Source of the DNA: Lewinellaceae bacterium
GTDB taxonomy: Bacteria > Bacteroidota > Bacteroidia > Chitinophagales > Saprospiraceae
Assembly: GCA_016712415.1 (NCBI GenBank)
Contig: JADJRC010000014.1
Location: forward strand, 62,001-126,000
Direction: 5' to 3'
Length of the DNA stretch: 64,000 nucleotides
Under the pieces are notes generated by a model. It was given only the letters and a program-made list of their open reading frames with translations, was not told the DNA's origin and ran no database searches. Shown here piece after piece: positions 8,865 to 18,966 of the stretch; position 1 is the first letter of the stretch, and every line of letters starts with the position of its first letter. Both the position numbers and the translations under genes were made by a program.

Positions 8865-9689
8865 ATGACAGCAGCAAAACCCACTCAAGCAAAACAACAG
8901 TCTTCGAACTCCTCGTCGATTTTTCCGTACATCGTGATTCCGGTGTGCTTTATCGTGGCAGTACTTTTGTTTAAGTACGTTTTCGGAGACCCCAAACATT
9001 TTGTGGATGGCGACAATACCAAAGATCCGCTGCCCGGCGACTATTTCGGTACCGTGTATAAAGGTGGTTGGGTTGTGCCCGTTCTGCAAACCTTGTTCCT
9101 GACCGTTGTGGTGTTCGTGATCGAACGCTTCATCACGCTGAGCAAGGCATCCGGCGCCGGCAACGTCGACGGCTTTGTACGCAACATCAAAGGCTTCCTC
9201 GATCGCGGCGATATTGCCGCTGCCATCTCGGCCTGCGACAAGCAAAAAGGTTCCGTAGCCAACGTAGTACGCGCGGGTCTGGAAAAATACGGCGAAATGG
9301 AAAAACTGACCGGCATGGAGAAAGACCAGAAAGTACTGGCCATTCAGAAAGAAGTGGAAGAAGCCACGACGCTCGAACTTCCAATGCTCGAGAAAAACCT
9401 CAACATCCTGGCTACCATCGCATCGATCGCCACGCTGTTGGGTCTTTTCGGAACGGTATTGGGTATGATCCGGGCATTTGCCGCTCTTGCAACGGCAGGT
9501 GCGCCCGACTCCACCGCCCTTGCAACGGGTATCTCCGAGGCCCTTATCAATACGGCTCTCGGTATCGGTACGTCGGCAGTGGCCATCATTTTTTACAACT
9601 TTTTCACCAGCCGGATCGACGCCATGACATACCGCATCGACGAAGCCGGTTACAGTCTGACACAAACTTTTGCCTCGCGCAACCATTAA
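8865..9689 (+). CDS. exbB: MotA/TolQ/ExbB proton channel family protein
   Basis: 274 residues. Inner-membrane subunit of the proton-motive-force motor that energises TonB-dependent outer-membrane transport. Hydrophobic segments at ~19-41 (IFPYIVIPVCFIVAVLLF) and ~67-87 (VVPVLQTLFLTVVVFVIERF). The conserved C-terminal pair of helices is visible as LATIASIATLLGLFGTVLGM and SEALINTALGIGTSAVAII; the TLLGLFGTVxGM and AL.TT/NTALG signatures are diagnostic. It is first in an operon with two exbD and one tonB. The paralogue identity (ExbB, TolQ or other) cannot be settled from sequence alone. Confidence 0.93.
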   Translation: MTAAKPTQAKQQSSNSSSIFPYIVIPVCFIVAVLLFKYVFGDPKHFVDGDNTKDPLPGDYFGTVYKGGWVVPVLQTLFLTVVVFVIERFITLSKASGAGNVDGFVRNIKGFLDRGDIAAAISACDKQKGSVANVVRAGLEKYGEMEKLTGMEKDQKVLAIQKEVEEATTLELPMLEKNLNILATIASIATLLGLFGTVLGMIRAFAALATAGAPDSTALATGISEALINTALGIGTSAVAIIFYNFFTSRIDAMTYRIDEAGYSLTQTFASRNH

Positions 9690-9758
9690 TCAATTCGCAG
9701 CGGAAGGGAGATCGTCATTATAAAAATGATCCCTTGATGCTCAAAACCTAATATTGAT

Positions 9759-10424
9759 ATGCCGAAGCATAAACCAAAAAGGGGCGCGCCCTCCGTTGAT
9801 ATGACGGCCATGACGGACGTAGCATTTCTCTTGCTCACGTTCTTCATGCTCACCGCCAAAGCGAAGCCGCAGGAAGCCGTCGTCGTGGACACGCCCTCTT
9901 CTATTTCCGAAACCAAACTGCCGGAATCGGGTACGATTACCATCCTTATCGGACCGGATGGCAAGACCTACCTTGATATGACCGGACAGCACACGCGGAA
10001 AAGCCTGATCGCAGACGTCAACTCCCGGTACAAACTGGGTTTGACGGAAGAAGAGCAGGTCAAGTTTTCCAATGCCGGAAGTTTCGGTATCCCGCGTGCC
10101 CAGCTCAAAAAGTGGCTCGATCTGAGCCCCTCCGAGCGCAACACGTTCCCGACACCCGGCGTGCCGATCGATACGGCCGACGTCAACAAGAGTGAATTGG
10201 CCGATTGGATTCACAATGCACGCATTGCACAGTTTCGCATGAAGCAGGAAGGCGTTGTTAAAGATGAATATGTGATGGTCGTCAAAGCGGATAAAGACAC
10301 CCCTTATCCGGCCGTGCAACACGTGATCAATACGCTTGTAGACATCAACGTCAACAAGTTCAACCTGATCACCAGCTCGGAAAGCGATCCGAATAAAAAA
10401 GCGGAAGAGGGGTCAGAGAAATAG
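9759..10424 (+). CDS. exbD: ExbD/TolR biopolymer transport protein (first copy)
   Basis: 221 residues. The single N-terminal membrane helix carries the proton-binding Asp in MTAMTDVAFLLLTFFML, the ExbD/TolR signature. The periplasmic part starts after KAKPQEAVVVDTP and ends in VQHVINTLVDINVNKFNLIT, matching the C-terminal fold. It partners with ExbB and TonB. It lies 69 bases after exbB. It is clearly different from the two later ExbD proteins, consistent with the usual Bacteroidota arrangement of two non-identical exbD genes. Confidence 0.92.
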   Translation: MPKHKPKRGAPSVDMTAMTDVAFLLLTFFMLTAKAKPQEAVVVDTPSSISETKLPESGTITILIGPDGKTYLDMTGQHTRKSLIADVNSRYKLGLTEEEQVKFSNAGSFGIPRAQLKKWLDLSPSERNTFPTPGVPIDTADVNKSELADWIHNARIAQFRMKQEGVVKDEYVMVVKADKDTPYPAVQHVINTLVDINVNKFNLITSSESDPNKKAEEGSEK

Positions 10425-10469
10425 TGCTGACAGGACAACACATTTTTTCACTAAAAAAGCAACAGCGAC

Positions 10470-11093
10470 ATGGCTGAAATTGCACAAGATAGTGGTGGTG
10501 GTGGTCATAAGAAAGGTGATAAGGTTCGCTCGAAAAAAATGTCCACACGTATCGACTTTACGCCGATGGTGGACCTCGGGTTCCTCCTGATTACATTTTT
10601 TATGTTGACAACCACGCTGGCCAAACCGCAGATCATGGCTTTGGTAATGCCCGAAAAAGATATCAAAAAAGAAGATATCGAGCCGGTTAAAGAGTCTAAA
10701 GTGCTCACCCTGTTATTGGGCGCCAACGACAAGGTTTACTGGTATGAAGGTATTACAGATGCAAAGCTGGATTCTACGGATTACTCGGCTGAAGGCCTGC
10801 GCAAGGTCATCCTCGACAAGATGAATAAAGTAAAGGGACAATTCGGTGAGGAAGATTATGAGGACTTTAAAACGAAAGAACCGCGTAAAGGCTCTTTCAT
10901 TAACGTCATCATAAAACCTACCGAAGAAGCCCGGTACAAAAATCTGGTGGATGCCCTCGACGAAATGGCTATTTGCAAGGTGCGTTACTACGTGATTCTC
11001 GACGTTTCCGACCTGGAGAAACAGTTTATCAAAAATCCGGCCGGTGGTCTCAAATTCAATGTCGAGGAGCAAATACAGGCGGCTACACAATAG
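10470..11093 (+). CDS. exbD: ExbD/TolR biopolymer transport protein (second copy)
   Basis: 207 residues. A Lys/Arg-rich cytoplasmic start (KKGDKVRSKKMSTR) is followed by the membrane helix IDFTPMVDLGFLLITFFML with the proton-carrying Asp. A long periplasmic domain follows, with KVLTLLLGANDKVYWYEG and NLVDALDEMAICKVRYYVIL. It sits 45 bases after the first exbD and 50 before tonB. It is closely related to the exbD at 12261 through most of its length, showing that exbD-tonB was duplicated in place. Confidence 0.92.
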   Translation: MAEIAQDSGGGGHKKGDKVRSKKMSTRIDFTPMVDLGFLLITFFMLTTTLAKPQIMALVMPEKDIKKEDIEPVKESKVLTLLLGANDKVYWYEGITDAKLDSTDYSAEGLRKVILDKMNKVKGQFGEEDYEDFKTKEPRKGSFINVIIKPTEEARYKNLVDALDEMAICKVRYYVILDVSDLEKQFIKNPAGGLKFNVEEQIQAATQ

Positions 11094-11143
11094 CCCCGGA
11101 ACGCACATAACCGTTTAACATTCAAAAATTTAAAAACCATAAC

Positions 11144-11977
<834 letters not shown>

Positions 11978-12006
11978 TCTCACTTCCGGATATACCGCAT
12001 TCCTGA

Positions 12007-12042
12007 CGCGGTACCGACAACACGTCGGTACCGCGTTTTTTT
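12007..12042 (+). terminator. Rho-independent terminator after tonB
   Basis: A perfect 12-base stem (CGCGGTACCGAC / GTCGGTACCGCG) with a 5-base loop is followed directly by seven T. It separates the exbB-exbD-exbD-tonB operon from the duplicated exbD-tonB pair, so the second pair needs its own promoter. Confidence 0.9.
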
Positions 12043-12260
12043 ATTCCTTTAATCTCGATTTGCAAAAAAATTATCCAGCCCACACACCAATACACTCATT
12101 CCCAGCATCTTATAAGTATGAAGGTTTAGAAAACCTTCTTTCTTTCACTTCAATTTTTTGCGATATGACCAAACGATTGTTCGCACCCGCAAGGGATGCG
12201 CCGGCCATTTCCATGCCCTTTCAAAGCCGCTGAATTTTCCACACTCCAACCACTTCCAAC

Positions 12261-12866
12261 ATGGCAGACGTACAAAGTTCCGACAACCACCGAAAGCCGC
12301 CCGGACCCATCCGCGCCAAAAAAACATCCACCAGAATCGATTTCACCCCTATGGTAGACCTGGGATTCCTGCTCATCACCTTTTTCATGCTTACCACGAC
12401 ACTCGCCAGGCCCCAGATCATGGCCCTGGTCATGCCCGATAAGACGCCGGACAAGGCAGAAATACAGGACTCCAAAGTGCTGACCCTGTTGCTCGGTGCA
12501 CAAAACAAAGTGTACTGGTATGAAGGCATTGAGCAACCGGAACTGGACTCCACCGATTATTCTGCCGGCGGACTGCGCAGGGTCATCCTGGATAAAATGG
12601 AGCGTGTAAATGCGAAATGGGGACTTGAACATTACGAGGACAGCCGGTCGAAAACCACAAAAAACGGCTCTCTGCTCACCGTACTGATAAAACCCATGCG
12701 GAACGCGCGATATCAGAACCTGGTGGATGCCCTCGACGAGATGGCCGTTTGCCGGGTCAGGTATTATATGATCCTCGACGTCTCGGCGCAGGAAGAAGCC
12801 TTTATCCATAACCCCATAGCCGGTATGGTATTTACCCCCGAACAACAGAAAAAGGCCGTTTACTAA
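12261..12866 (+). CDS. exbD: ExbD/TolR protein (third copy, duplicate of the second)
   Basis: 201 residues with the same architecture as the exbD at 10470: basic start (PIRAKKTSTR), helix IDFTPMVDLGFLLITFFML with the key Asp, then KVLTLLLGAQNKVYWYEG and NLVDALDEMAVCRVRYYMIL. Similarity to the second ExbD extends over nearly the whole protein, with divergence in the acidic linker. It pairs with the tonB at 12907. The 218-base gap upstream has a small hairpin (12120-12138). No matching exbB copy is present, so it presumably shares the upstream ExbB. Confidence 0.92.
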   Translation: MADVQSSDNHRKPPGPIRAKKTSTRIDFTPMVDLGFLLITFFMLTTTLARPQIMALVMPDKTPDKAEIQDSKVLTLLLGAQNKVYWYEGIEQPELDSTDYSAGGLRRVILDKMERVNAKWGLEHYEDSRSKTTKNGSLLTVLIKPMRNARYQNLVDALDEMAVCRVRYYMILDVSAQEEAFIHNPIAGMVFTPEQQKKAVY

Positions 12867-12906
12867 GCGGCCATTGCAGACACATTCACCTTAAATTTTT
12901 TCAAGT

Positions 12907-13731
12907 ATGGCAACCCAACAATTCGTATCCCCCAGGGATATGCTGGACATCGTTTTCGCCAATCGAAACCAGTCGTACGGCGCTTACCAGCTCCGCCGCG
13001 CCTATCCGCGACACCTCGGTCGCGCACTGGGCATGGGCATGTTACTGATCCTGTGCGCCCTGGTGATCCCGGAAATCCTGAACGCCGTTTCCAATGCATT
13101 CCCCGAACCGCCGCCGGTCAATACCGTGCTGGTGATGGGCCCTCCCCCGGACATTTCGGCAGAGACGCCGCCGCCGCCAACACTCCCGCCAACGCCGCCG
13201 CCGGAACGCGCAGTTCAACGATTTGCGCCGCCCGCCGTAACCCCCGATGAACAGGTATCGGACGAGCACCCGCCCGCCATAGCAGACCTGATCAATACAG
13301 ATGCCGAAATCGGCGTCAAAGACCAGGCATCTACCGGCGAAGCGCCGCCGTCGCTCGGCGATGTTCCGGAGCTTCCCGTAATCGTTGAGACACACGCTAA
13401 GGACGACGACGGCGAGTACAGCATCATCGGCGTGCAAAAGCCGCCCACCTTCCCCGGTGGGGAACAAGCCCTGCTCAAGTACCTGGCTGAAAACATCCAA
13501 TACCCACCACTTGCCCGCGAAAACAACATCCAGGGTACCGTTGCCCTGAGTTTCGTGATAGGCAAAGACGGCCGGATCAATAATGCCGAGGTCGTCAAGG
13601 AAATTGGAGGCGGCTGCGGCAAGGAAGCCTTGCGCGTCCTGCAATCCATGCCCAACTGGCTACCCGGTGAGGCCAACGGCCATCCGGTCAGGGTACGGTT
13701 TACACTGCCGGTTCGGTTCCGGTTGCAATAA
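12907..13731 (+). CDS. tonB: TonB energy transducer (second copy)
   Basis: 274 residues, a paralogue of the tonB at 11144. It has the NRNQSYGAYQLRRAYPRHLG start, one membrane helix (LLILCALVIPEILNAV), a proline-rich linker shorter in continuous prolines than copy one, and a TonB C-terminal domain (KPPTFPGGEQALLKYLAENI; LPGEANGHPVRVRFTLPVRF). The C-terminal domains of the two copies are almost identical while the linkers differ, which may give different reach or receptor preference. It follows exbD copy three by 40 bases. Confidence 0.93.
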   Translation: MATQQFVSPRDMLDIVFANRNQSYGAYQLRRAYPRHLGRALGMGMLLILCALVIPEILNAVSNAFPEPPPVNTVLVMGPPPDISAETPPPPTLPPTPPPERAVQRFAPPAVTPDEQVSDEHPPAIADLINTDAEIGVKDQASTGEAPPSLGDVPELPVIVETHAKDDDGEYSIIGVQKPPTFPGGEQALLKYLAENIQYPPLARENNIQGTVALSFVIGKDGRINNAEVVKEIGGGCGKEALRVLQSMPNWLPGEANGHPVRVRFTLPVRFRLQ

Positions 13732-13803
13732 GTACCGGTTCTTGAGAGATTTTATGGCGTCGCATAAGTCCAAAGACTCTTGCGCAGTTGACAGGCCAAT
13801 TTG

Positions 13804-13890
13804 TTTTTTGACAGGATTACAAGATTTACAGGGTTTTCGGCGGCACAGCCGCCTCAAATTTCTTGTAAACCTTGTAATCCTGTCAAAAAA
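13804..13890. repeat. Cruciform-forming repeat of the ATCCTGT family
   Basis: A perfect 20-base inverted repeat (TTTTTTGACAGGATTACAAG at 13804-13823 and its complement at 13871-13890) encloses a second stem (GGCGGC-ACA-GCCGCC, 13839-13853). The arm words (ATCCTGT, TCTTGTAA) are the same as the nonamer array at 45230-45319, so both belong to one dispersed family. It could act as a bidirectional terminator for the TonB gene. Confidence 0.7.
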
Positions 13891-13962
13891 TTTCAATCCT
13901 GTCAAAACAGTGCTTATGCGACAGCCTCCAAATCCTCTCAATTTCTTTTCCCGTCAAATAAT

Positions 13963-13970
13963 TACCTTTG
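13963..13970 (+). promoter_or_regulatory. Candidate -7 box for the Gfo/Idh gene
   Basis: TACCTTTG fits TAnnTTTG and lies 42 bases before the ATG at 14012. No clear -33 element was found. Confidence 0.4.
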
Positions 13971-14011
13971 GCTGACTCCGGAAGCGATTTTTTCACTTTC
14001 AATACTTTGTC

Positions 14012-15380
14012 ATGCCACTTTCTCGCCGCAAACTGCTGAAAACACTAGGTGCCGCAGGCAGTGCAGCCTTTTTAGGCCGATTCCCCGAAGGGTTGGATAC
14101 CCGTACACCCCTGTCCGTTTTTGATGACAACCCATATTTCCAAAAACCGGATCGCGCGGTAACGGCTATCACCCTTGGGGCCGGCAACCGGGGCAATGTG
14201 TACGGCGATTACGCACTCAGTTACCCTGACGAGCTGGACATCATCGGCGTAGCAGAACCTGTTGCGCTGCGCAACGAGCGCTATACCCAAAAGCACCGGA
14301 TTGCAGCAGAAAACAGGTTCAATACCTGGGAAGACGTGTTTAAACGGCCCAAATTTGCCGATGCCGTGCTGATTACCACGCCCGACAACCTGCACTACGG
14401 TCCGTGTATGGCCGCACTGAAAGCCGGCTATGATATACTCCTTGAAAAACCCATCTCGCCGAGCGAACAGGAATGCCGCGACATTCTGAACCTGGCTAAA
14501 AAAACGGGGCGTGTGGTAGCGGTATGTCATGTACTGCGCTATGCGCCATACTTCGTCAAACTCCGCGAGATGATCCATTCGGGTGCGATCGGCGAGCTGG
14601 TCAGTTTTCAGCATTTGGAGCCGATCGAACATATCCACATGAGCCACAGTTATGTACGCGGCAACTGGCACGACAAAAAAGCCACCACACCCATTATTCT
14701 GGCCAAGAGTTGCCACGACCTGGATATCCTGCGCTGGATGGTGGGCAAGCCCTGCAAGCAGATCGTCGCCATGGGAAGCCTGAAGTGGTTCCGCAAGGAG
14801 AATGCGCCGGAAGGCAGCACGGCGCGCTGCATGGACGGGTGTGCCGTGGAAGGCAGATGTCCCTATTCCGCCATGGATATTTATTACAGGAAACGCTCCA
14901 GACTCTATGTTTTCGACCTTCCCGAGGAAAAAGAAAAACAGGAGACGCTATCCTCAGTACCTGCGCACCACAAACTACGGCCGTTGTGTGTACCGAATGG
15001 ACAACAACCAGGAAGACCACTACGTCAGCACCATGGAATTTGAGGGCGGCGTTACGGCCAGTTTCTCCATGGAAGCATTTACCTCCTACGAAGGGCGTCG
15101 GACAAGGGTGATGGGCAGTATGGGTGATATTGTGGGTGATATGAACAAGTTCACCCTCACGGATTTCCGGACCGGGAAGTCGGAAGTGTATGATACGAGT
15201 ACCGGTGAAGGCCATGGCGGCGGCGACTGGAGGTTGCTGCGCGACTGGATTCAGGCGGTTTCACAACACAACCCAAATCTGCTGACATCCACGATCGACG
15301 CGTCCATAGAAAGCCATATCATGGGATTCATGGCCGAGAAAAGCCGGGAGACCAGGCGTATAGAGGCTGTGGTAGTCTAA
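14012..15380 (+). pseudogene. Gfo/Idh/MocA family oxidoreductase, exported, frameshifted
   Basis: Two overlapping frames make one protein: residues read from 14012 to about 14940, then the frame one base later to the stop at 15380. The start has a twin-arginine motif (PLSRRKLLKTLGAAGSAAF), suggesting Tat export. The NAD(P)-binding part shows GAGNRGNVYGDYA and the conserved LLEKPIS (EKP) motif. The second part resumes at RYPQYLRTTNYGRCVYRMDN and GGVTASFSMEAF, the usual C-terminal domain. The junction lies in an A-rich stretch (about 14932-14948). A single extra base, or two lost, explains it; decay and sequencing error are both possible. Substrate unknown. Confidence 0.85.
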
Positions 15381-15417
15381 AGAAACCGTCACAAATTGGC
15401 CGCTAAGGCTAAAAAAC

Positions 15418-15450
15418 GAGCCATCCCCATCATGCAGGTGGGGATGGCTC
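15418..15450. terminator. Bidirectional hairpin terminator between the oxidoreductase and the TPR gene
   Basis: A perfect 11-base stem (GAGCCATCCCC / GGGGATGGCTC) with an 11-base loop. On the minus strand the stem is followed by a T-run (complement of the AAAAAA at 15412-15417), making it a good terminator for the TPR gene. On the plus strand the tail is weaker. Confidence 0.85.
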
Positions 15451-15478
15451 CTATTTTATGGCCTTTGCAGGAAGGGCT

Positions 15479-17206
15479 TTAGTTCTTCCCTTTACCGCCA
15501 CTGGTCGGGGCTGTCGGCGCCCCCTGGTTGGCGCCTTCGGGCACTTCTTTGCCGAAGGCATTTTTCATTTCCATGATAGAGTTCTGGGCATCCACATTGG
15601 GCTCAACATCAAGCCATTTGTCAATGGTCGGGAAGAATTTATCTGCCTCATTATTGACGAAATAACAATACGCAAGGTACTGATACGCGGCATTGAGGTC
15701 TTTCTGATTCTTCTCCTTGTCGTCGCCTGCCACTTTAGTATATTCCTCGTAATATTTGCGGGCGTTGCCGTATTGCTTGGCCAGTTCCGGATCGGCTTCG
15801 ATCTGTTCCGGCGTGGGGTCTTTCTTTTGGGAAGATTTGGCTGCCCAGAGCCAGCCGATGCTGGCGCTCGGTACCAGTTCCGCAACTTTCGCAAATGTCT
15901 TTTCAGCCTTTACGTAGTTGAGCGAATCACTGGTGCAGAAATACTGCGAAAGGCCGAGGAAATACAGGTCTTGTGCAACCTTCGGTTCGGTCATGCCGGC
16001 AGAGTCGAAATATATGAGGTATTCTTCCGCTGCTTCGCAGTTCATCCGGCGCGAGTAGTACATTTTTGCAATATCCAGGTGCAGCGCCCAGGTAGCAGAG
16101 TCCATCTGAATGGACTTTTTCAAATTGGCAAGTCCTGCCAGGGTATCGCCCTTGGTTTTGATCTGCAGGTTGCCCAGGTACTTGTAATCGCTGGCGATAA
16201 TCTTATCCTGCGGAGCGGTTTTGAAATAGTCGTTGAGGATATCAAGGGCGCGCTGGTATTCGCCGCTTTCATAATCACAATAAGCCTTGAGGCGGCGGAG
16301 GTAGTTTTTGGACGGATCTTTTTTCAGGATCTTGTCAACCATCTGGCTGCAGGCCGGACAATCGTGTGTGATAAACAGGCAGTTGGCCAGTTGCATCTCG
16401 TCTTCGATGGTTACCTCTGCGCCTTTGTTTACGAGGTCTTTGTAGGCTTGCGTTGCCTGTTCCCATTTGCGGGCAAAGAAAAAATACTCTGCTTTTGACC
16501 GCAATGCAGCGGAAAAAGTGGGCGCTACGGCAAGTGTCTTCTCGATATAGGTCTCGAATTTATCACCGATCTTGGCAGCGCGGTACACCTTGGCGAGCAT
16601 GAATTTGGGGAGCGGATTCTTCGGCTCCAGGGTCTCTGCCATTTCGTAATTCGTCGCTGCAAAGCCGCCATTGCCCTGTTCTTTGTAGGCATAACCGAGT
16701 GCCATCAGGGTTTGCATGTCTTTGGAGTTATAATCCACGGCGTTTTTCAGCAGTTCGGTTGCCCGCGTCAGATCGGGTCTTTTGCTGCCGGGAGGAATAT
16801 AATAGATAAATGACTCGCCTATCTGGCGCAGTACATTGATGTTTTTCCTGCCTTTTTTGGCTGCGCGCTCGAATTGCTCGCTGGCTTCCGCCGATTTGCC
16901 TTCCAGCTGCAACACTTTGGCATTGGCGACAAAAGCCATCTGGTCGTCGGGTTTGGCGTTGAATGCCGTTTTGGAGACCTCCAGTGCTTTGTCTTTATCG
17001 CCCTTGCCCAAATAGGCATTGGCAAGAGTCAGGTATGCGTCCTGATCAGCCGGGTCGGCTTTGGTGAGCGCGGTGTAGATACTGATCGCTTTATCCCAGT
17101 CTTCCATTTGCATAGCAGTCAGGCCGTCGGCACGCGACTGGCCGCTGGCGAAATGCGCATATGTAATTGCTGTTAACAGGAGAGCCTTTCTAAGGAGATT
17201 TGTCAT
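15479..17206 (-). CDS. Secreted tetratricopeptide-repeat protein
   Basis: 575 residues. A signal peptide (MTNLLRKALLLTAITYAHFASG) is followed by consecutive TPR helices through ~residue 500 (AYLTLANAYLGKGDKDKALE; NPLPKFMLAKVYRAAKIGDK; ASDYKYLGNLQIKTKGDTLA) and a Gly/Thr/Lys-rich tail. It is likely periplasmic. In Bacteroidota a TPR protein and a PstS-like lipoprotein commonly accompany exbB-exbD-tonB (recalled context), so it may be a scaffold for that machinery. Here the group is separated from tonB by the frameshifted oxidoreductase and inverted in orientation. No enzymatic motif is visible. Confidence 0.85.
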   Translation of the reverse strand: MTNLLRKALLLTAITYAHFASGQSRADGLTAMQMEDWDKAISIYTALTKADPADQDAYLTLANAYLGKGDKDKALEVSKTAFNAKPDDQMAFVANAKVLQLEGKSAEASEQFERAAKKGRKNINVLRQIGESFIYYIPPGSKRPDLTRATELLKNAVDYNSKDMQTLMALGYAYKEQGNGGFAATNYEMAETLEPKNPLPKFMLAKVYRAAKIGDKFETYIEKTLAVAPTFSAALRSKAEYFFFARKWEQATQAYKDLVNKGAEVTIEDEMQLANCLFITHDCPACSQMVDKILKKDPSKNYLRRLKAYCDYESGEYQRALDILNDYFKTAPQDKIIASDYKYLGNLQIKTKGDTLAGLANLKKSIQMDSATWALHLDIAKMYYSRRMNCEAAEEYLIYFDSAGMTEPKVAQDLYFLGLSQYFCTSDSLNYVKAEKTFAKVAELVPSASIGWLWAAKSSQKKDPTPEQIEADPELAKQYGNARKYYEEYTKVAGDDKEKNQKDLNAAYQYLAYCYFVNNEADKFFPTIDKWLDVEPNVDAQNSIMEMKNAFGKEVPEGANQGAPTAPTSGGKGKN

Positions 17207-17425
17207 TGTTCGGAAAAGATTTTGTTATTAAACTGCGGAGAGGTCCATTTTTTCTCGGCCGCAAAGTTCCACATTTCAGACGCTTTATTCTCAAAAAATC
17301 CACATGAAGCTGGAAAATAGCAGATATCTTAATACAAGTTTAACAGCAATAACAGATTATTGATGCGAAATTGTGTGAAAGCCCCGTTTTTAAGTGCTGT
17401 CACAGGGGTTGACTGTGTGAATTGC

Positions 17426-18361
17426 TCAGCGGGTTACCTGTATCAGTCTTGTCACGGCATTGGCCGGCAAAAGGCCGTCTTTAAGGAAAATCCGCTGACC
17501 GTCGGCAGCCAGGTACGACGCGATACCTGACCCCAAACCCGAACGCGCCTGGGCGTTGATCACATAAACGGTGCGCTTGTACGGATACCAGCCTTTTGCG
17601 AGGTAGGCCTGATAGGGGCCATAACCTTCTTCCCCTGCGGCAGGAGCGATGTCGGCAAGCATGATGTCGCGCAAGAAAGCCTGCACGCCCTTGTCGTCGG
17701 TATCGGAAATCCAGTTGGCGCTGATGATGCCGATCGCATTTTTGCTTTTGGCTACGTAATCGATTACTTCCTTGTTGGTATTCAGGGCCGAGGCGTTGGT
17801 CGACAACGGCTGTCCTGCATTGAGCGAGTCCTTCACGTAGCGGACCGTACCCGAAAGCGGGTGATCAAACACCAGCCGGATGTCGCCCAGCGGCGATTTG
17901 GGGTTGATCTCCGACCAGCTGGTGATCTTGCCGGAAATGATGTCTTTGATCTGCGCCTGGGTAAATACCGAGTCCCGGTTGGCCGGATTCAGGATAAAAG
18001 CCACTGCATCGTAGGCGACCGGAGTGATTTTCGGCTTGAACCCGCGCGATTCAAAATACTTCATCTCCTCATTGGTGAGGTTGCGCGATACGATGATAAC
18101 CTGCACCGAGTCCTTGAACAGGGCAGACACCGCCTCGCCCTCGGAGGTATAAACAGCAGTGATCTTTGCCCGCTTGTAGATGGTATTGAACACCTCAATA
18201 CAGGAAGCGATAACAGGCTGGTAGCCTTCGTCCACGGCAATCGTGAGCTCGCCCGTGGTGGGCGTATCAATCACCTTCCCGCTTTTATCACGCGGTTCAT
18301 CGCATGACGAAAGCGTGAGCGCAGCAAATATTATGCTGATAATCAGAATATTATATCTCAT
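17426..18361 (-). CDS. PstS-family substrate-binding lipoprotein
   Basis: 311 residues. A lipoprotein signal (IIFAALTLSSCDEP, lipobox LSSC) is followed by a type-II periplasmic binding fold (GELTIAVDEGYQPVIASCIE; VIIVSRNLTNEEM; PVAYDAVAFILNPANRDS; DIISGKITSWSEINP). The DAVAFILNP and GKITSWSEIN motifs are those of phosphate-binding PstS relatives. No pst permease genes are nearby, so a role in phosphate uptake is not supported. Copies beside TonB systems are common in Bacteroidota. It lies between the TPR gene and a small membrane protein on the same strand. Confidence 0.88.
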   Translation of the reverse strand: MRYNILIISIIFAALTLSSCDEPRDKSGKVIDTPTTGELTIAVDEGYQPVIASCIEVFNTIYKRAKITAVYTSEGEAVSALFKDSVQVIIVSRNLTNEEMKYFESRGFKPKITPVAYDAVAFILNPANRDSVFTQAQIKDIISGKITSWSEINPKSPLGDIRLVFDHPLSGTVRYVKDSLNAGQPLSTNASALNTNKEVIDYVAKSKNAIGIISANWISDTDDKGVQAFLRDIMLADIAPAAGEEGYGPYQAYLAKGWYPYKRTVYVINAQARSGLGSGIASYLAADGQRIFLKDGLLPANAVTRLIQVTR

Positions 18362-18373
18362 AACAGGGAGCGT

Positions 18374-18595
18374 TTAGAAATAGTCGGAATACACCCGCCA
18401 ACCGCGAAACACCCCGTAGCCCAGGAGCATGACGGCAAATATGTTCCGGAATTCGGTCGGGATGCCGGTGAGAAAACTTTTGTCCAGCAATATCCACAGC
18501 GCCAGCGCCACGTAGATCAGGGTCATGGTAATGCCGAGCAGGAGCATTGGACTTCGGAAGCCCCTTCGGTTGCGTATACGTTCGTCAGTTGACAT
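18374..18595 (-). CDS. Small two-helix membrane protein
   Basis: 73 residues from the ATG at 18595 (MSTDERIRNRRGFRSP); the longer frame upstream is not protein-like. Two hydrophobic segments: PMLLLGITMTLIYVALALWI and IFAVMLLGYGVFRGW. It ends 12 bases before the PstS-like gene begins, so the two are probably translated from one message. Similar tiny membrane proteins often precede PstS-like genes in this phylum (recalled). Function unknown. Confidence 0.72.
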   Translation of the reverse strand: MSTDERIRNRRGFRSPMLLLGITMTLIYVALALWILLDKSFLTGIPTEFRNIFAVMLLGYGVFRGWRVYSDYF

Positions 18596-18693
18596 AAAAG
18601 GAGGGATTTTACAGAAACAACAGAACCGTACTTTCTTAAAGATGCTAATTTCGGGAAAAATGGCGTTTCGCAGGCAATTTTTATGCACGAAAA

Positions 18694-18749
18694 AGCCGCT
18701 ACCGAATCAGCATTCTTTATTCGCGGAATAAAGCTGATTCGAAGCGGCT
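18694..18749 (-). terminator. Long hairpin terminator downstream of pdxJ
   Basis: Arms AGCCGCT (18694-18700) and AGCGGCT (18743-18749), plus inner arms GAATCAGC and GCTGATTC and an AT-rich inner stem, form a long interrupted hairpin. On the minus strand it is followed by TTTTT, so it can end pdxJ transcription, about 220 bases beyond that gene. The rest of 18596-18966 shows nothing gene-like. Confidence 0.7.
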
Positions 18750-18966
18750 CATGAAAGTTTGAAATGGTTGTACCGATTATTTAGCCGGGGCTGAACCCGA
18801 CTGCCACCAAAGGTAAAATACAGAACTTGAATATTAGCCCGGAATGGCGGAATTTTTAATTGCCAAATCGCCGGACAACCTCCTGTTTTTTTTATTGTCG
18901 TCACAAAACCAATAATTTACATACCGAATCCGATTGAAAATATTTAGCGTTTTTTCGCTGCGATAC

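Noticed and set aside
8853..9686. Minus-strand frame opposite exbB
   Set aside because: Shadow of a conserved ExbB gene; Cys/Gly/His-rich with no known domain.
15458..16498. 346-codon plus-strand frame opposite the TPR gene
   Set aside because: Starts within the hairpin region and is rich in Phe/Leu from reversed TPR codons; the minus gene is convincing.
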